DNA of 64,000 nt, taken from positions 1 to 64,000 of the forward strand of contig JANQRZ010000008.1 of the NCBI GenBank assembly GCA_028284265.1, read 5' to 3'. The notes under the pieces were generated by a model that searched no databases, had not been told where the DNA came from, and worked only from the letters and a program-made list of their open reading frames with translations. This stretch comes from Rhodothermales bacterium (GTDB lineage Bacteria > Bacteroidota > Rhodothermia > Rhodothermales > JANQRZ01). This document shows, in pieces, positions 18,565 through 27,153 of this stretch (the stretch's first letter is position 1; each line of letters opens with the position of its first letter). Both the position numbers and the translations under genes were made by a program.

Positions 18565-20132
18565 ATGCTCCGCATTCTAACTTTTGTCAGCTTTGCCTCG
18601 CTGCTGCTCTCGACTACTTCGGCGCAGCCCACCGCCATGCTCGTACCTCCTGACCCTGTGGCGGACGGTCGCTTCGGCAAGTCGGTGGCGAGTGTGCCCG
18701 ACACCGACGGCGACGGGCATGAAGACATTTTGATCGGGGCTGCGGACGACAACGTCCCTGGAGCTAGAAAGGCCTATCTCTTCAGCGGAGCCACGGGCGT
18801 TCTACTCCACGCGTTCGATCCCCCCGACCCCACGCTGCGATTCGGCTATCCGGTATCCGCCGTACCGGACACCGATGGTGATGGACGCGGCGACCTGCTG
18901 ATAGGGGCCATAGATGAAACTGGGCCGCCAATCTCGGGAAGAGCCTACTCTACTCCGGGTCTACCGGTTCGCTCCTCCGCACGTTCGAATCGCCCGACGC
19001 TGATTTTGGCAATGGCGCCTTTGGATTCGCGCTCGCAGGCGTACCGGACGCTGACGGCGATGGGCGCGGCGATGTATTGGTCGGCTCTTCTTGGGATCAT
19101 TCCGACTCGCGCCCTTACGCCTATCTTTTCAGCGGATCAACCGGTGCTCTCCTGCACAGGATCGCTGACCCAAGTAAGAAGGGAAATGGAGGGTTTGGCT
19201 TGATCAACATTGCATCCGTCACTGATACTAACGGGGACGGGCGAGGCGATCTACTGCTTCCAGACAATATGTTCGATAACCGTGTCGGAGTCGTTTACCT
19301 CGTTAGTGGGGCAACCGGTGAGCTTCTGCATATCCTTGAGCCTCCCACGCCGCAACCAAGCGCACGCTTTGGAGCGATTACCGCTGGCCTCCCTGACCTC
19401 AATGGCGATGAGCGCGGCGAGATATTCATTGGAGCGTTATACGAAGATGAGAAGGTCATTAATGATGGTCGGGGCTATGTATATAGCGGGGCTACCGGTG
19501 CGTTGCTCTTTTCTCTCTCCTCGCCGATGCCAGAGGAGAACGGTCATTTTGGCCGTGCTGGCGCTGGGCTTCCTGATATAGACGGTGACTCCGTCCCCGA
19601 CTTTGTCGTCAGTGCTTGGGAGGAAGGGGAGCCTCGTGGTCAGGTTCACCTCTTCTCCGGGGCTTCGGGCGCGTATCTACGATCGTACTCTTCTCCCGCC
19701 GCGGAAGGCGTCAACAGCGCCTTCGGTGTCGCGGTAGCCGGGGTACGTGACGCAGAGGGGAACGGGAAGATTCTCGCGGGAGCGCCGCGCGAGGTTGATA
19801 GTGCAGGGCGAGCCTACCTCATCACTGAAATTGGCGCGACGCCCGTTGAGCCGGAGAGCGAGATGTCCACGACACTAGCGCTTCATACGCCTTATCCGAA
19901 TCCTCTCCGCTCGGTTACAACGCTCACGCTCGATATGCCCAAGGCGACGGCCGTGCGGATCGCGGTCTACGATGTGCTCGGGCGCGAGGTGGCGGTGCTG
20001 CTCGACCGAGCAGTGGCAGCGGGTCAGCACAGCGTTTCATTCGATGGAGCGGATTTGCCGAGTGGTGTTTACCTCATCCGAGCGACGACAGACGGGGCAG
20101 AGCAGACCGAACGGGTGACCCTGATTCGGTAG
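18565..20132 (+). pseudogene. FG-GAP/integrin-like repeat protein with T9SS sorting domain, broken by a one-base frameshift
   Basis: From ATG 18565 a signal peptide (MLRILTFVSFASLLLSTTSA) leads FG-GAP repeats with DTDGDGxxD calcium loops, then the frame changes near 18948. Upstream reads ...GRAYS; in the +2 frame the same motif continues (SGSTGSLLRTFESPDADFG) to a T9SS type A C-terminal domain (YPNPLRS, VYDVLGREVAVLLD, GVYLIRAT) ending at 20132. Inserting one C after 18948 gives AYLYSGSTG and restores a single frame of about 522 residues. Either a real frameshift or a base missing in the read. Likely a secreted surface protein in the intact form. Confidence 0.85.
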
Positions 20133-20152
20133 CGGCTTTCCCCGAAACTCCT

Positions 20153-20184
20153 TTTGCCCGCCGCCGCGCCCTCGATTTATATTG
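20153..20184 (+). promoter_or_regulatory. candidate promoter for the tRNA pair
   Basis: TTTG at 20153-20156 and TATATTG at 20178-20184 are 21 bases apart, close to the Bacteroidota -33/-7 consensus (TTTG, then TAnnTTTG about 19 bases on). Transcription would begin about ten bases before the tRNA-Pro at 20201. Spacing is slightly long and the -7 element is one base off. Confidence 0.45.
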
Positions 20185-20200
20185 CCGCCCTGTCCAACCT

Positions 20201-20274
<74 letters not shown>

Positions 20275-20310
20275 CACCGCCCGCAAGGGTAGACGCAAGC
20301 AGGTTGGATT

Positions 20311-20383
20311 GCCAATGTAGCTCAGTTGGTAGAGCAGCTCACTCGTAATGAGCAGGTCACCGGTTCGAGTCCGGTCATTGGCT
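20311..20383 (+). tRNA. tRNA-Thr (anticodon CGT)
   Basis: A 73-base cloverleaf: acceptor GCCAATG pairs with CATTGGC, the anticodon stem GCTCA/TGAGC holds the loop CTCGTAA, giving anticodon CGT for codon ACG. The T arm is ACCGG-TTCGAGT-CCGGT and the discriminator is T. The 3' CCA is not encoded. It directly precedes the sensor kinase gene. Confidence 0.96.
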
Positions 20384-20445
20384 CCCTCGAAGGCCCAGGC
20401 GGCGCTCCGCGCTTCTTGGGCCTTTCTATTTGGCTCCGACCGCGT

Positions 20446-22053
20446 ATGTCCAGCCTATCCGCCCAAGCGCTCATCCGCCAGACGGTCTTGGCCGAACTCG
20501 GCCTGCGCGTCATCAGCGCAGACAGCATCGGCACACTGGCTGGCTATGTGGCCCATGCCGTCGCGGATGCCATTGGAGCGGCGGTAGTCGGCGTGTTCGA
20601 GTGGGAGCGCGAGGCCCTCGTGCTACGCGCCGGCGCCGGATGGCCGGACGAGTTGTATGGGCGTGCCGTGCTAGGCGTTGCGGACCAGCACATCGAGACG
20701 GTGCTCGGTACGAGTGAGCCGGTATCGATCCACGACGAGGTCCCCGAGGCGTTGGCCGCCGTGGGTATTGCCTCCGGCCTTACGGTCCGTCTTGGCGGAG
20801 CGGGCGAACCGGCGGGTGCACTCGGGGCCTACGCCTTCGAGGATCGGGTGCTCGATGACGGTGTGGCGACGTTTATGGGGGCGGTTGCTGCCTTGCTGGC
20901 AGGAGGGATCGAGCGGGTGCATATGGAGCAAGCCTTGCGGGAAAGCGAAGCCCGTGCGCTCGCTGTGCTCCGAACGACCGTAGACGGCGTCATCACGATT
21001 GACGAGAGGGGGCAGATCGAGTCGTTCAACTTGGCGGCGGAGCGCATCTTTGGCTATACCGCTGCCGAGGTTGTGGGGCAGAACGTCCACATCCTCATGC
21101 CCGACCCCTACCACGCCGAACACGATGGGTATATCCAGGCCTATCACGAGACGGGGCGGCGCAAAATCATCGGCATCGGGCGCGAGGTCGTGGGGCGGCG
21201 CAAGGACGGCTCGACCTTTCCGCTCGACCTCGCCGTGAGCGAAGTCCGCCTCGCCAATCGCACCATCTTTACAGGTTTCGTCCGCGACATTTCCGAGCGA
21301 CGGACGCTGGAGCACGAGGTACTCCGTGTCGCCGAAGACGAGCGGCGGCGGATCGGGCACGACCTCCATGACGGGCTGGGGCAGATGCTCACCGGGACGG
21401 CTCTCATTGCGCGCGGTCTGGCCCGAAAGATCGAGCGGAACGAAGTGCCCGAGGTCGAGGAAGCCGAGGAGGTTGTACATCTGATCAAGGAGGCCGACGC
21501 GCATGCCCGCCGCCTTGCACGCGGTCTGGCACCCGTAGAACTGAACCAAGGAGGACTCGCTGCTGCGCTCGAACGCCTCGCTGCGAACGCGGAGCCGCTC
21601 TTCGGCATCCGGTGCACGGTCGAGGTGCTGGGCGAAGGAACGGCTTCCCTGCCTGACGCCGTCCCGATGCATCTCTTCCGCATCGCGCAGGAAGCCCTCT
21701 CCAACGCCGTGCGGCACGGCCAAGCGGAGCGCGTCGCCATCACGCTCGCGCACGGTTCGGACCGGCTGCGGCTCCGGGTACAAGACGATGGACGAGGCTT
21801 CCCCGATGTACTTCGCACGGGCGGTGCTGAAACCCTCGCTACTCACCTGGATGCAGGAGAGGACCTCAGCGCGCCTACGTCCGGGCGACCGGAAGACAAT
21901 CGGGGCATGGGCATCCGCATCATGCACTACCGTGCCCGCGTCATCGGCGGGCGGCTCGAAATTCGTCCGGGCACCGAACGCGGCACGGTCGTAACCTGTA
22001 CGCTACCGCTTTCGCACCGTGCCTCTGACGACCTAGAAACATCACGGCTATGA
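20446..22053 (+). CDS. GAF-PAS sensor histidine kinase with FixL-like heme-PAS signature (HisKA_3 type)
   Basis: The 535-residue protein has an N-terminal GAF-like domain (about 10-155), a PAS domain (about 170-285), a HisKA_3 dimerisation domain with the phosphoacceptor in HDLHDGLGQ (His308), and an HATPase domain with DDGRGF and GMGIRIMHYR. The PAS segment matches the oxygen sensor FixL at the heme pocket: EHDGYI with His226 where FixL has its proximal heme ligand, and IIGIGR with Arg246 where FixL has the O2-contacting Arg. There is no membrane helix. ATG 20446 was preferred over the open 5' part, which overlaps the tRNA. The following LuxR regulator overlaps by four bases. Heme binding is inferred, not shown. 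Confidence 0.88.
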   Translation: MSSLSAQALIRQTVLAELGLRVISADSIGTLAGYVAHAVADAIGAAVVGVFEWEREALVLRAGAGWPDELYGRAVLGVADQHIETVLGTSEPVSIHDEVPEALAAVGIASGLTVRLGGAGEPAGALGAYAFEDRVLDDGVATFMGAVAALLAGGIERVHMEQALRESEARALAVLRTTVDGVITIDERGQIESFNLAAERIFGYTAAEVVGQNVHILMPDPYHAEHDGYIQAYHETGRRKIIGIGREVVGRRKDGSTFPLDLAVSEVRLANRTIFTGFVRDISERRTLEHEVLRVAEDERRRIGHDLHDGLGQMLTGTALIARGLARKIERNEVPEVEEAEEVVHLIKEADAHARRLARGLAPVELNQGGLAAALERLAANAEPLFGIRCTVEVLGEGTASLPDAVPMHLFRIAQEALSNAVRHGQAERVAITLAHGSDRLRLRVQDDGRGFPDVLRTGGAETLATHLDAGEDLSAPTSGRPEDNRGMGIRIMHYRARVIGGRLEIRPGTERGTVVTCTLPLSHRASDDLETSRL

Positions 22054-22703
22054 CCACGCGCATCCTACTCGTCGACGACCACCCGCTGATGCGAAAGGGT
22101 CTCGCCCTTACGCTCGACGCCGAAGCTGACCTTGAGGTGGTGGGTCAGGCGTCCGATGCTGAGGAAGCCCTCGGCGTCTTTGACGACCTCGCGCCCGACC
22201 TCGTACTCGTGGATGTATCACTCCCCGGCATGAACGGGATCGAACTCGTCAAGCATCTCATCGTGCGCGACGAAGAAGTTAAGGTGCTCGTCGTCTCGCG
22301 CCACGACGAGTCGCTCTACGCCGAGCGGGCCGTCCGTGCGGGGGCGAAGGGCTACGTCTCGAAGCTCGAAGCCGACGAGGCGATTGTGAAGGCGGTGCGC
22401 TATGTGCTCCGGGGTGGGATCTATCTCTCGGAGGAACTCAAAGACAAGCTGCTCTTCGGGGCCGCGGTCGGACGGAAGGACGCGATGCAGTCTCCTCTGG
22501 AGGTGCTCTCGGACCGCGAATTGGAGGTCTTCGAGATGACGGGACGCGGACTGCCGACGAAGGAAATCGCCGAGCGGCTGCACCTCTCGGTCAAGACGGT
22601 CGAGAGCTACCGGGCGCGGATCAAGACGAAGCTAGGCCTGGAGAGTGGAACCGAGTTGATGCAGCACGCCGTCCGCTGGGTCGAGGGCGAAGGGGCTGGC
22701 TAA
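22050..22703 (+). CDS. NarL/FixJ (LuxR-type) response regulator
   Basis: A 217-residue regulator: receiver (about 1-120) with VDDHPL, acceptor Asp in LVDVSLPGMNG and Lys in YVSKLE; and a LuxR-type helix-turn-helix (about 145-210) with LSDRELEVFEMTGRGLPTKEIAERL and LSVKTVESYRARI. It overlaps the sensor kinase gene by four bases and is its cognate partner. Being placed upstream of the YceI, stress-protein and cbb3 oxidase genes, it is a candidate activator of those genes when oxygen is low. Confidence 0.93.
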   Translation: MTTRILLVDDHPLMRKGLALTLDAEADLEVVGQASDAEEALGVFDDLAPDLVLVDVSLPGMNGIELVKHLIVRDEEVKVLVVSRHDESLYAERAVRAGAKGYVSKLEADEAIVKAVRYVLRGGIYLSEELKDKLLFGAAVGRKDAMQSPLEVLSDRELEVFEMTGRGLPTKEIAERLHLSVKTVESYRARIKTKLGLESGTELMQHAVRWVEGEGAG

Positions 22704-22869
22704 AACCCGCCGGAAGCGTGTAGAGTAATTCCCTAGTGTTGGCGTAGGGGAGAACCGGCAAACCATTTCCAGCCATGCTGACACCCTCAGCAGGGTTAGG
22801 CCGTCAGTGGTGAGGTGCCGGAACGGGGACTTTAGGGCGGTTCATTTGTCACCCGCCTGCCCCCCGCCC

Positions 22870-23436
22870 ATGATGCACTCCGGCGTAGCCCTCGTTCTTT
22901 GCCTCATCGTCGCTGCCCCCCCTCCATCGTTCGTCTTCGAGCCGAGCAGCCGCCTCTGGGTCGAAGGCACCTCTAGCCTCCATGACTGGAGCTGTGAGGT
23001 CGAGCATTTCGCTGGCACACTTGAGGCCGAAACCACCGACACCGGTCTCGCCAATCTCACGCATACGCGTGTCACGGTCCCTGTTCAGGGCATCGATTGT
23101 GACAACGGCACGATGAACGGAAAGCTGCGCAAGGCGCTGGCTTCCTCCGACCACCCGACCGTGACGTTTGCCCTCACGCGCGGTATTGTTGGCGCAGACG
23201 ACACGGACGGATGGTTTGACATCGACGTCTTGGGGCAGCTCACGGTTGCCGGGGAAACGAAGCCTGTGCAGATCGCTGCACGCGGCAAGGCTCTCGGAGA
23301 CGAGCGGTTCCGGCTGACGGGCCACCTCGCACTCCACATGACCGACTACGGCATCGATCCACCGACGGCACTGCTTGGCACGCTCAAGACCGGCGACGAG
23401 GTGACGGTCCACTTCGACGCCACCATCAGGCGCTGA
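22870..23436 (+). CDS. YceI family periplasmic protein (first copy)
   Basis: The 188-residue protein has a signal peptide (MMHSGVALVLCLIVAAPPP) and the YceI lipocalin-like barrel: SSLHDWSCEVEHFAGTLEAE, then CDNGTMNGKLRKALASSDHPTV, then FDIDVLGQLTVAGETKPV and a C-terminal DEVTVHFD strand. YceI proteins bind isoprenoid-like ligands; the one here is unknown. A 129-base gap to the regulator's end probably contains the promoter of this operon. A second YceI gene follows after four bases. Confidence 0.9.
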   Translation: MMHSGVALVLCLIVAAPPPSFVFEPSSRLWVEGTSSLHDWSCEVEHFAGTLEAETTDTGLANLTHTRVTVPVQGIDCDNGTMNGKLRKALASSDHPTVTFALTRGIVGADDTDGWFDIDVLGQLTVAGETKPVQIAARGKALGDERFRLTGHLALHMTDYGIDPPTALLGTLKTGDEVTVHFDATIRR

Positions 23437-23440
23437 GGCT

Positions 23441-24055
23441 ATGCAAAGCATGTGGAGTCTAAGCTTAGGACTTGTTCTTCTCGGTAGTGTGCTAGGCGGC
23501 GTGCCCGCTCACGCTCAGTGGGAGTATGCCCTCCAGCCGGGAAGCGTCTTCTGGATTGATGGCACCACGTCCGTCGGCGGATTTACCTGCATGGCAGATC
23601 AGGCTGCCGGTGTGGGTGTGCTCGACGGCTCCTTACAGGAGACCGGGATCCAAGCTGCTCGGACGAACTTCGATGCTGTCGTAGCTGTGCCGGTCCGGGT
23701 ATTCGATTGCGGCCTCCGGCAAATGAACCGCGACCTCTACGAAGCCCTCCGCGGCGCGGAGCATCCGGCGATACGGTTCACCCTCACGTCGGCCTCGATA
23801 ACCGACACCAGCGCTAACGATGGCTGGGCCACCGTAGATGCGTGGGGTACGCTTTCGCTGGCCGGAGCCGAGCGTCCACTCCGCTTGCAGGCCGAGGGGC
23901 GGACCCTTCCCGATGGTCGCCTGCGCCTTCGTGGAAGCCACGCACTCCGCATGACGGATTTCGGGGTGGCCCCGCCTGCTGGTCCGCTTGGGCTGGTTCG
24001 CGCCCGCGACCACATCACCGTCCGATTCGACCTCATAGCTGCCCCGTCTAACTAG
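23441..24055 (+). CDS. YceI-like periplasmic protein (second copy)
   Basis: A 204-residue protein with a signal peptide (MQSMWSLSLGLVLLGSVLGGVPAHA) and a diverged YceI barrel: GTTSVGGFTCMADQAAG, CGLRQMNRDLYEALRGAEHPAI, TVDAWGTLSLAGAERPLRL and DHITVRFDL. It is a tandem paralog of the preceding gene, four bases away, with clearly different sequence; the central CxxxxMNxxLxxAL motif is kept. Probable partner in the same operon. Confidence 0.85.
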   Translation: MQSMWSLSLGLVLLGSVLGGVPAHAQWEYALQPGSVFWIDGTTSVGGFTCMADQAAGVGVLDGSLQETGIQAARTNFDAVVAVPVRVFDCGLRQMNRDLYEALRGAEHPAIRFTLTSASITDTSANDGWATVDAWGTLSLAGAERPLRLQAEGRTLPDGRLRLRGSHALRMTDFGVAPPAGPLGLVRARDHITVRFDLIAAPSN

Positions 24056-24095
24056 GGCATACGGTCCTTTCCGCTACCAACCAACCTCACCCGCC

Positions 24096-25361
24096 ATGAA
24101 AGCATACCGCCTCCTCTTCCTCACTCTCGCACTGCTCCCGCTGGCTGCCTACGCCCAGCAGGGCAACAACTTCCAATACTACCGGCCTCCGGGGCAGGCT
24201 GGCCTCAACGTGTTCGAGGCACCCAAAGAAGCAGGATCGAGGTTCGACGGCCTCCACGTAGATGTGGGGGGTGACTTCGCCATTCAGTTCCAAGGCCTGA
24301 CGCAATCGAATGATTCCACCTCCCTCGTCGAGTTATCGAACAACTTTGCGCTGCCGACGGCAAACCTCAACATTGATGTTCAGTTTGCACCGGGGATGCG
24401 GATGCACTTACGCACGTACCTCTCCTCGCGCCACCACCCCGAGGCATGGGTGAAGGGAGGCTACTTCCAAGTTGACAACCTCGACTTCGTCCAAGAGGGC
24501 TTCCTGTCGAACGTCATGGAGTCCGCACGCTTCCGCTTCGGTATGGACGAGATCAACTACGGGGACACCCACTTCCGCCGCTCCGACAACGCACGGGCGA
24601 TGTACAACCCTTTCGTGGGGAACTACATCATGGATTCCTTCTCCACTGAACCGTTCGCCGAGGTGAGTGTCCTGAACTCGGGCTTTATCGGGGTCCTCGG
24701 GATCTCGAACGGGCGGCTCAACCAGAGTCCGCTGGAGGGGGACGACGGCATCGCGGTGTTCGGCAAGCTAGGCTACGACCGCCAGATCAACGATATGGTG
24801 CGGACCCGCCTGACAGGGTCCGTCTATCACAGCACAGATGCCGGTACGCGCGACTACCTCTACGGCGGCGACCGAGCCGGGTCGCGGTACTACAATCTCC
24901 TCGAAGTGATCGACGAAGAGCGGCCTAGCGACTTCCTGCCTCGCTTTAACCCAAGTTTCCCGTATCAGACAGCCTTCCAAGTCAACCCGTTCGTGCAGTA
25001 TCAGGTGGCCGAGAGCGTAGGTGTCGAGCTTTTCGGTGTGGTCGAGCGGAGCATCGGCGGGCCAGACGGTGCCGGGGCCTACACACAACTCGGCGGCGAA
25101 CTGCTTCTCCGGTTCGGCCCGGACCGGGACTTCTACCTAGGCGGTCGGTATAACACCGTCAACGGAGCGGCCGTTGAGGACGGGCCAGAGCAGGAGATCA
25201 GCCGCCTCAACGTGGGCGGCGGTTGGTTCCTCACAAACAATGTGATGGCGAAGGCCGAGTACGTGACCTCATCCTACGACGGGGCTGGGTTCGCCACCAG
25301 TGTCAAGTATGCCGGGGCCGAGTTCAGCGGTTTCGTTCTGGAGGCCGTCATCAGCTTTTAG
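24096..25361 (+). CDS. outer-membrane beta-barrel (porin-like) protein
   Basis: The 421-residue protein has a signal peptide (MKAYRLLFLTLALLPLAAYA) and alternating hydrophobic/polar strands with aromatic girdle residues through the whole length, ending in a C-terminal aromatic Phe (FVLEAVISF), as in outer-membrane porins. It contains no FAD, heme or TonB motif. It follows the two YceI genes by 40 bases, which suggests a shared transcript. I do not recognise a named family, so solute specificity is unknown. Confidence 0.75.
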   Translation: MKAYRLLFLTLALLPLAAYAQQGNNFQYYRPPGQAGLNVFEAPKEAGSRFDGLHVDVGGDFAIQFQGLTQSNDSTSLVELSNNFALPTANLNIDVQFAPGMRMHLRTYLSSRHHPEAWVKGGYFQVDNLDFVQEGFLSNVMESARFRFGMDEINYGDTHFRRSDNARAMYNPFVGNYIMDSFSTEPFAEVSVLNSGFIGVLGISNGRLNQSPLEGDDGIAVFGKLGYDRQINDMVRTRLTGSVYHSTDAGTRDYLYGGDRAGSRYYNLLEVIDEERPSDFLPRFNPSFPYQTAFQVNPFVQYQVAESVGVELFGVVERSIGGPDGAGAYTQLGGELLLRFGPDRDFYLGGRYNTVNGAAVEDGPEQEISRLNVGGGWFLTNNVMAKAEYVTSSYDGAGFATSVKYAGAEFSGFVLEAVISF

Positions 25362-25556
25362 CAGGGCTTGGCCTCAACATGTAGAGCCCCAATCACCGTA
25401 AACGTTGAAAACCCAGATCGCGGGATTCGTCTCGGGGCCACCCTAGCTCTGGCTGTACAGGCCCTCATGTCCGAGTTAAGCTCTACCGTCTCTTCGGGTC
25501 CGCACCGTTAACCGCCCTGCGCTTCTCGTCCCTCGCCGTCCAGCCCTTTCTTTTCG

Positions 25557-26462
25557 ATGCAGCATCTCCTCGTTGCCCGTGACTTCTCTCCGTGTTCTGA
25601 GCGTGCCCTTGCGGTAGGCCTTGATCTCGCCGCTCGTACCGACGCTACGCTTCACCTCGTCCACGCCGAGGTGCTACACGGCGACCCCTACGGGAAGCCC
25701 GCCAACCCGGCTGGAACACTCGATAAGCTCCGCGAACGGTTGAAGGAGGGCGTAGAGCGCGACCGCGATCCCACTGCTCGGTACAACCCCGAAAGCGTGG
25801 CGGTCGAGCACGCGGTTGTCCGCGATGTGGCGGCGGCTCCGGCACTCCTACGCTACGCGGAGGAGCATGACGTTGACCTCGTCGTTCTTGGGACGCACGG
25901 ACGGCGGGGGCTGCGCCGGGCCGTACTCGGGAGCGTGGCCGAAGAGGTGGCCCGCCTCGCCCCGTGCTCCGTCCTCGCTGTGCGTGCAGGTGATGAGGCG
26001 TTCGCGCCGGACACCGTGCTCGTCGCGGTGGACTTCTCCGACGGGAGCCGGGCGGCGCTCCACCATGCCGCGCGTTTTGCCGAGGTCTACGGCGCACGCC
26101 TTGCGATACTTCACGTCATCGAAGAGATTTCGGTCCCGGAGTTTTACGACCTCGGGCTGGTCAGCGTCTATACCTATGGACCCGAGTTCGACGAGCGTGC
26201 CCTCCGTCACCTTCGTGTGTTCGCGGAAGAGGCGCTTGGCGAAGATGTCGCACGCAGCGCGAGCTACTATGTCAAAGTCGGCTCGCCAGCAGGGACGGTA
26301 GTGGATATGACGGAGAAGGTGGAGGCCGACCTCGTAGTGGTTGGGACGCGGGGGCTGTCCGGTGTTCGTCGCCTGCTGCTTGGGAGTGTGGCCGAGCGCG
26401 TGCTGCGTCTGGCCCCAGTCCCCGTTTTCGTCGCTCGGTCAGGTAGTATGGAAGAGCGGTAG
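25557..26462 (+). CDS. universal stress protein, two Usp domains
   Basis: The 301-residue protein contains two Usp domains. Both carry the ATP-binding pattern G-2x-G-9x-G-S: GTHGRRG with ALGS-type turn (VVLGTHGRRGLRRAVLGSVA) in the first and GTRGLSGVRRLLLGSVAERV in the second. Cytosolic; associated with growth arrest and low oxygen. Upstream 195 bases (25362-25556) hold no gene. Confidence 0.93.
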   Translation: MQHLLVARDFSPCSERALAVGLDLAARTDATLHLVHAEVLHGDPYGKPANPAGTLDKLRERLKEGVERDRDPTARYNPESVAVEHAVVRDVAAAPALLRYAEEHDVDLVVLGTHGRRGLRRAVLGSVAEEVARLAPCSVLAVRAGDEAFAPDTVLVAVDFSDGSRAALHHAARFAEVYGARLAILHVIEEISVPEFYDLGLVSVYTYGPEFDERALRHLRVFAEEALGEDVARSASYYVKVGSPAGTVVDMTEKVEADLVVVGTRGLSGVRRLLLGSVAERVLRLAPVPVFVARSGSMEER

Positions 26463-26562
26463 GAGCCTGTTTCTATTCTTCTGGGTGCTACATTGCCCTG
26501 TCGGCGTGCTTTCCCAGCCCGCGACCTTGTATCATCCATGTCCCAGTGCCGTGTCGGTCCAG

Positions 26563-27036
26563 ATGCGCCCCCGCTTCGAGGTCGTCGCTCCGCATCCGCC
26601 GGAGGAGGTGGCGCGGCGGTTACGGGAAGCGCTTGCTCTGCCCGAGACGCTGTGGCGAGGCGATGTGTACGGCGCGCACTCTGTGTTCTATGTCCCACTC
26701 AGCGAGGAGCACGTCTGGTCTCCGTTCCTGTCGCTTGACTTGCAGTGGCAGGGGGAGGGCACCCTGGTCCGGGGGCGCTTCGGCCCCAAGCCCTCGATCT
26801 GGACGCTGTTCGTCGCGGCGTATGCCGTGTGCGGGTGCCTCGCCTTTTTTGCGCTTGCCTTCGGCTGGTCGCAATGGTGGATTGGTCAACCGGCGTGGGC
26901 GCTGGCGATGTTGCCCGTTACCCTAGTGGGGGCACTCGTCGTGTATGGCTTGGCGCGCTACGGGCAGCGGCGGGGGCAGGAGCAGATGGAGGCGCTCCGC
27001 CGCTTCCTAGAGGAGACGGTCGACGTTCGGGTGTAG
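26563..27036 (+). CDS. small membrane protein, unknown function
   Basis: This 157-residue protein has a hydrophilic N-terminus (about residues 1-85, with EVVAPHPPEEVARRL) and two hydrophobic helices near 88-110 and 113-135, then a charged tail. No motif is recognised. The upstream part of the open frame overlaps the stress-protein gene and is not coding in this frame, so ATG 26563 is used. It sits between the Usp gene and ccoN. Confidence 0.65.
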   Translation: MRPRFEVVAPHPPEEVARRLREALALPETLWRGDVYGAHSVFYVPLSEEHVWSPFLSLDLQWQGEGTLVRGRFGPKPSIWTLFVAAYAVCGCLAFFALAFGWSQWWIGQPAWALAMLPVTLVGALVVYGLARYGQRRGQEQMEALRRFLEETVDVRV

Positions 27037-27153
27037 GGGCGATCCCCACACTGTGCAGCAGGTGTGCCCGACGGGGAGGTTGGGCCGGGTCTGTCGTCGC
27101 CATCGCAAGCAGGGTTGGACCTTGGGAGACGTTCCTCACCCGCTCTTCTCCTG

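Noticed and set aside
27037-27153. FNR-type site (TTGAT-N4-ATCAA) before ccoN
   Set aside because: I read the gap on both strands and did not find the half-sites.
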